Assembly (NCBI GenBank): GCA_964542875.1
Contig: CAZIWA010000035.1
Location: forward strand, 1-45,528
Source: CAZGOM01 sp964542875
Lineage (GTDB): Bacteria; Planctomycetota; Phycisphaerae; Phycisphaerales; Phycisphaeraceae
Direction: 5' to 3'
Length of the DNA stretch: 45,528 nucleotides
Of the stretch, positions 45,502 to 45,528 are shown one piece after another. The position numbers were made by a program, and so were the translations under genes. Below the pieces are notes generated by a model, which saw only the letters and a list, made by a program, of their open reading frames with translations, was not told where the DNA came from and did no database searches. Each line of letters begins with the position of its first letter. The first letter of the stretch is position 1.

Positions 45502-45528
45502 AGTCGGAAAGGTTTTTGAGGCAGAGCG

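Overview
The window looks like chromosomal DNA of a planctomycete, probably a Phycisphaerae-like lineage; this is inferred from gene content, as no rRNA is present. The pointers are an MtdB-type methylene-H4MPT dehydrogenase, a pseudopilin ending in an H-X9-DG-like motif, three phytanoyl-CoA-dioxygenase-like (PhyH) proteins, four AraC regulators and many extragenic palindromes. GC is high. The + strand is G-rich whichever strand is coding: many + genes favour G-ending codons and - genes C-ending codons, as expected within one replichore. I found no tRNA, rRNA, CRISPR array, integrase or transposase.

Layout. 0.4-5.4 kb: RND efflux adaptor and permease operon on the - strand, with a palindromic operator. 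5.7-8.9 kb: creatininase-family hydrolase, an AraC regulator, a small lipoprotein and a doubly frameshifted exported-protein gene. 9-13.8 kb: carA, speA and a chagasin-like lipoprotein. 13.9-17.3 kb: AraC regulator divergent from a PhyH oxygenase, a YkgJ-type cysteine-cluster protein and a macro-domain-like gene of different composition. 17.4-22 kb: GH36-like glycosidase, MarR regulator and eutB-eutC. 22-29.4 kb: type IIA topoisomerase A subunit, VOC protein, mtdB, a four-helix-bundle (23S IVS-type) gene between inverted repeat elements, a second YkgJ-type gene and a P1B metal ATPase. 29.6-32.5 kb: exported beta-propeller protein divergent from a small unknown gene coupled to a PhyH oxygenase. 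32.7-38.9 kb: iron island (imelysin/EfeO-like, FTR1-like, FeoA, FeoB). 38.9-45.2 kb: two coupled AraC genes, then a pseudopilin, a PhyH oxygenase and a heparinase II/III-like protein.

How the genes work together. The iron island joins a ferric-type permease and its periplasmic partner with a ferrous importer, and the three start regions share a 15-bp Fur-like element. The last 6 kb looks like a regulated cluster for an acidic polysaccharide or related compound. eutBC, the creatininase, the GH36-like enzyme and mtdB suggest a heterotroph using small nitrogenous compounds and sugars, with an H4MPT-linked C1 pathway.

The most unusual feature is between the genes. Much intergenic DNA has a 7-nt period, built from several unrelated words. 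One family, (RGGGTCT)n ending in GGTCAGA, occurs five times at gene ends, supplies three stop codons, and flanks the four-helix-bundle gene in inverted orientation. Further palindromic repeats recur, and a long diverged direct repeat lies at both ends of the window.
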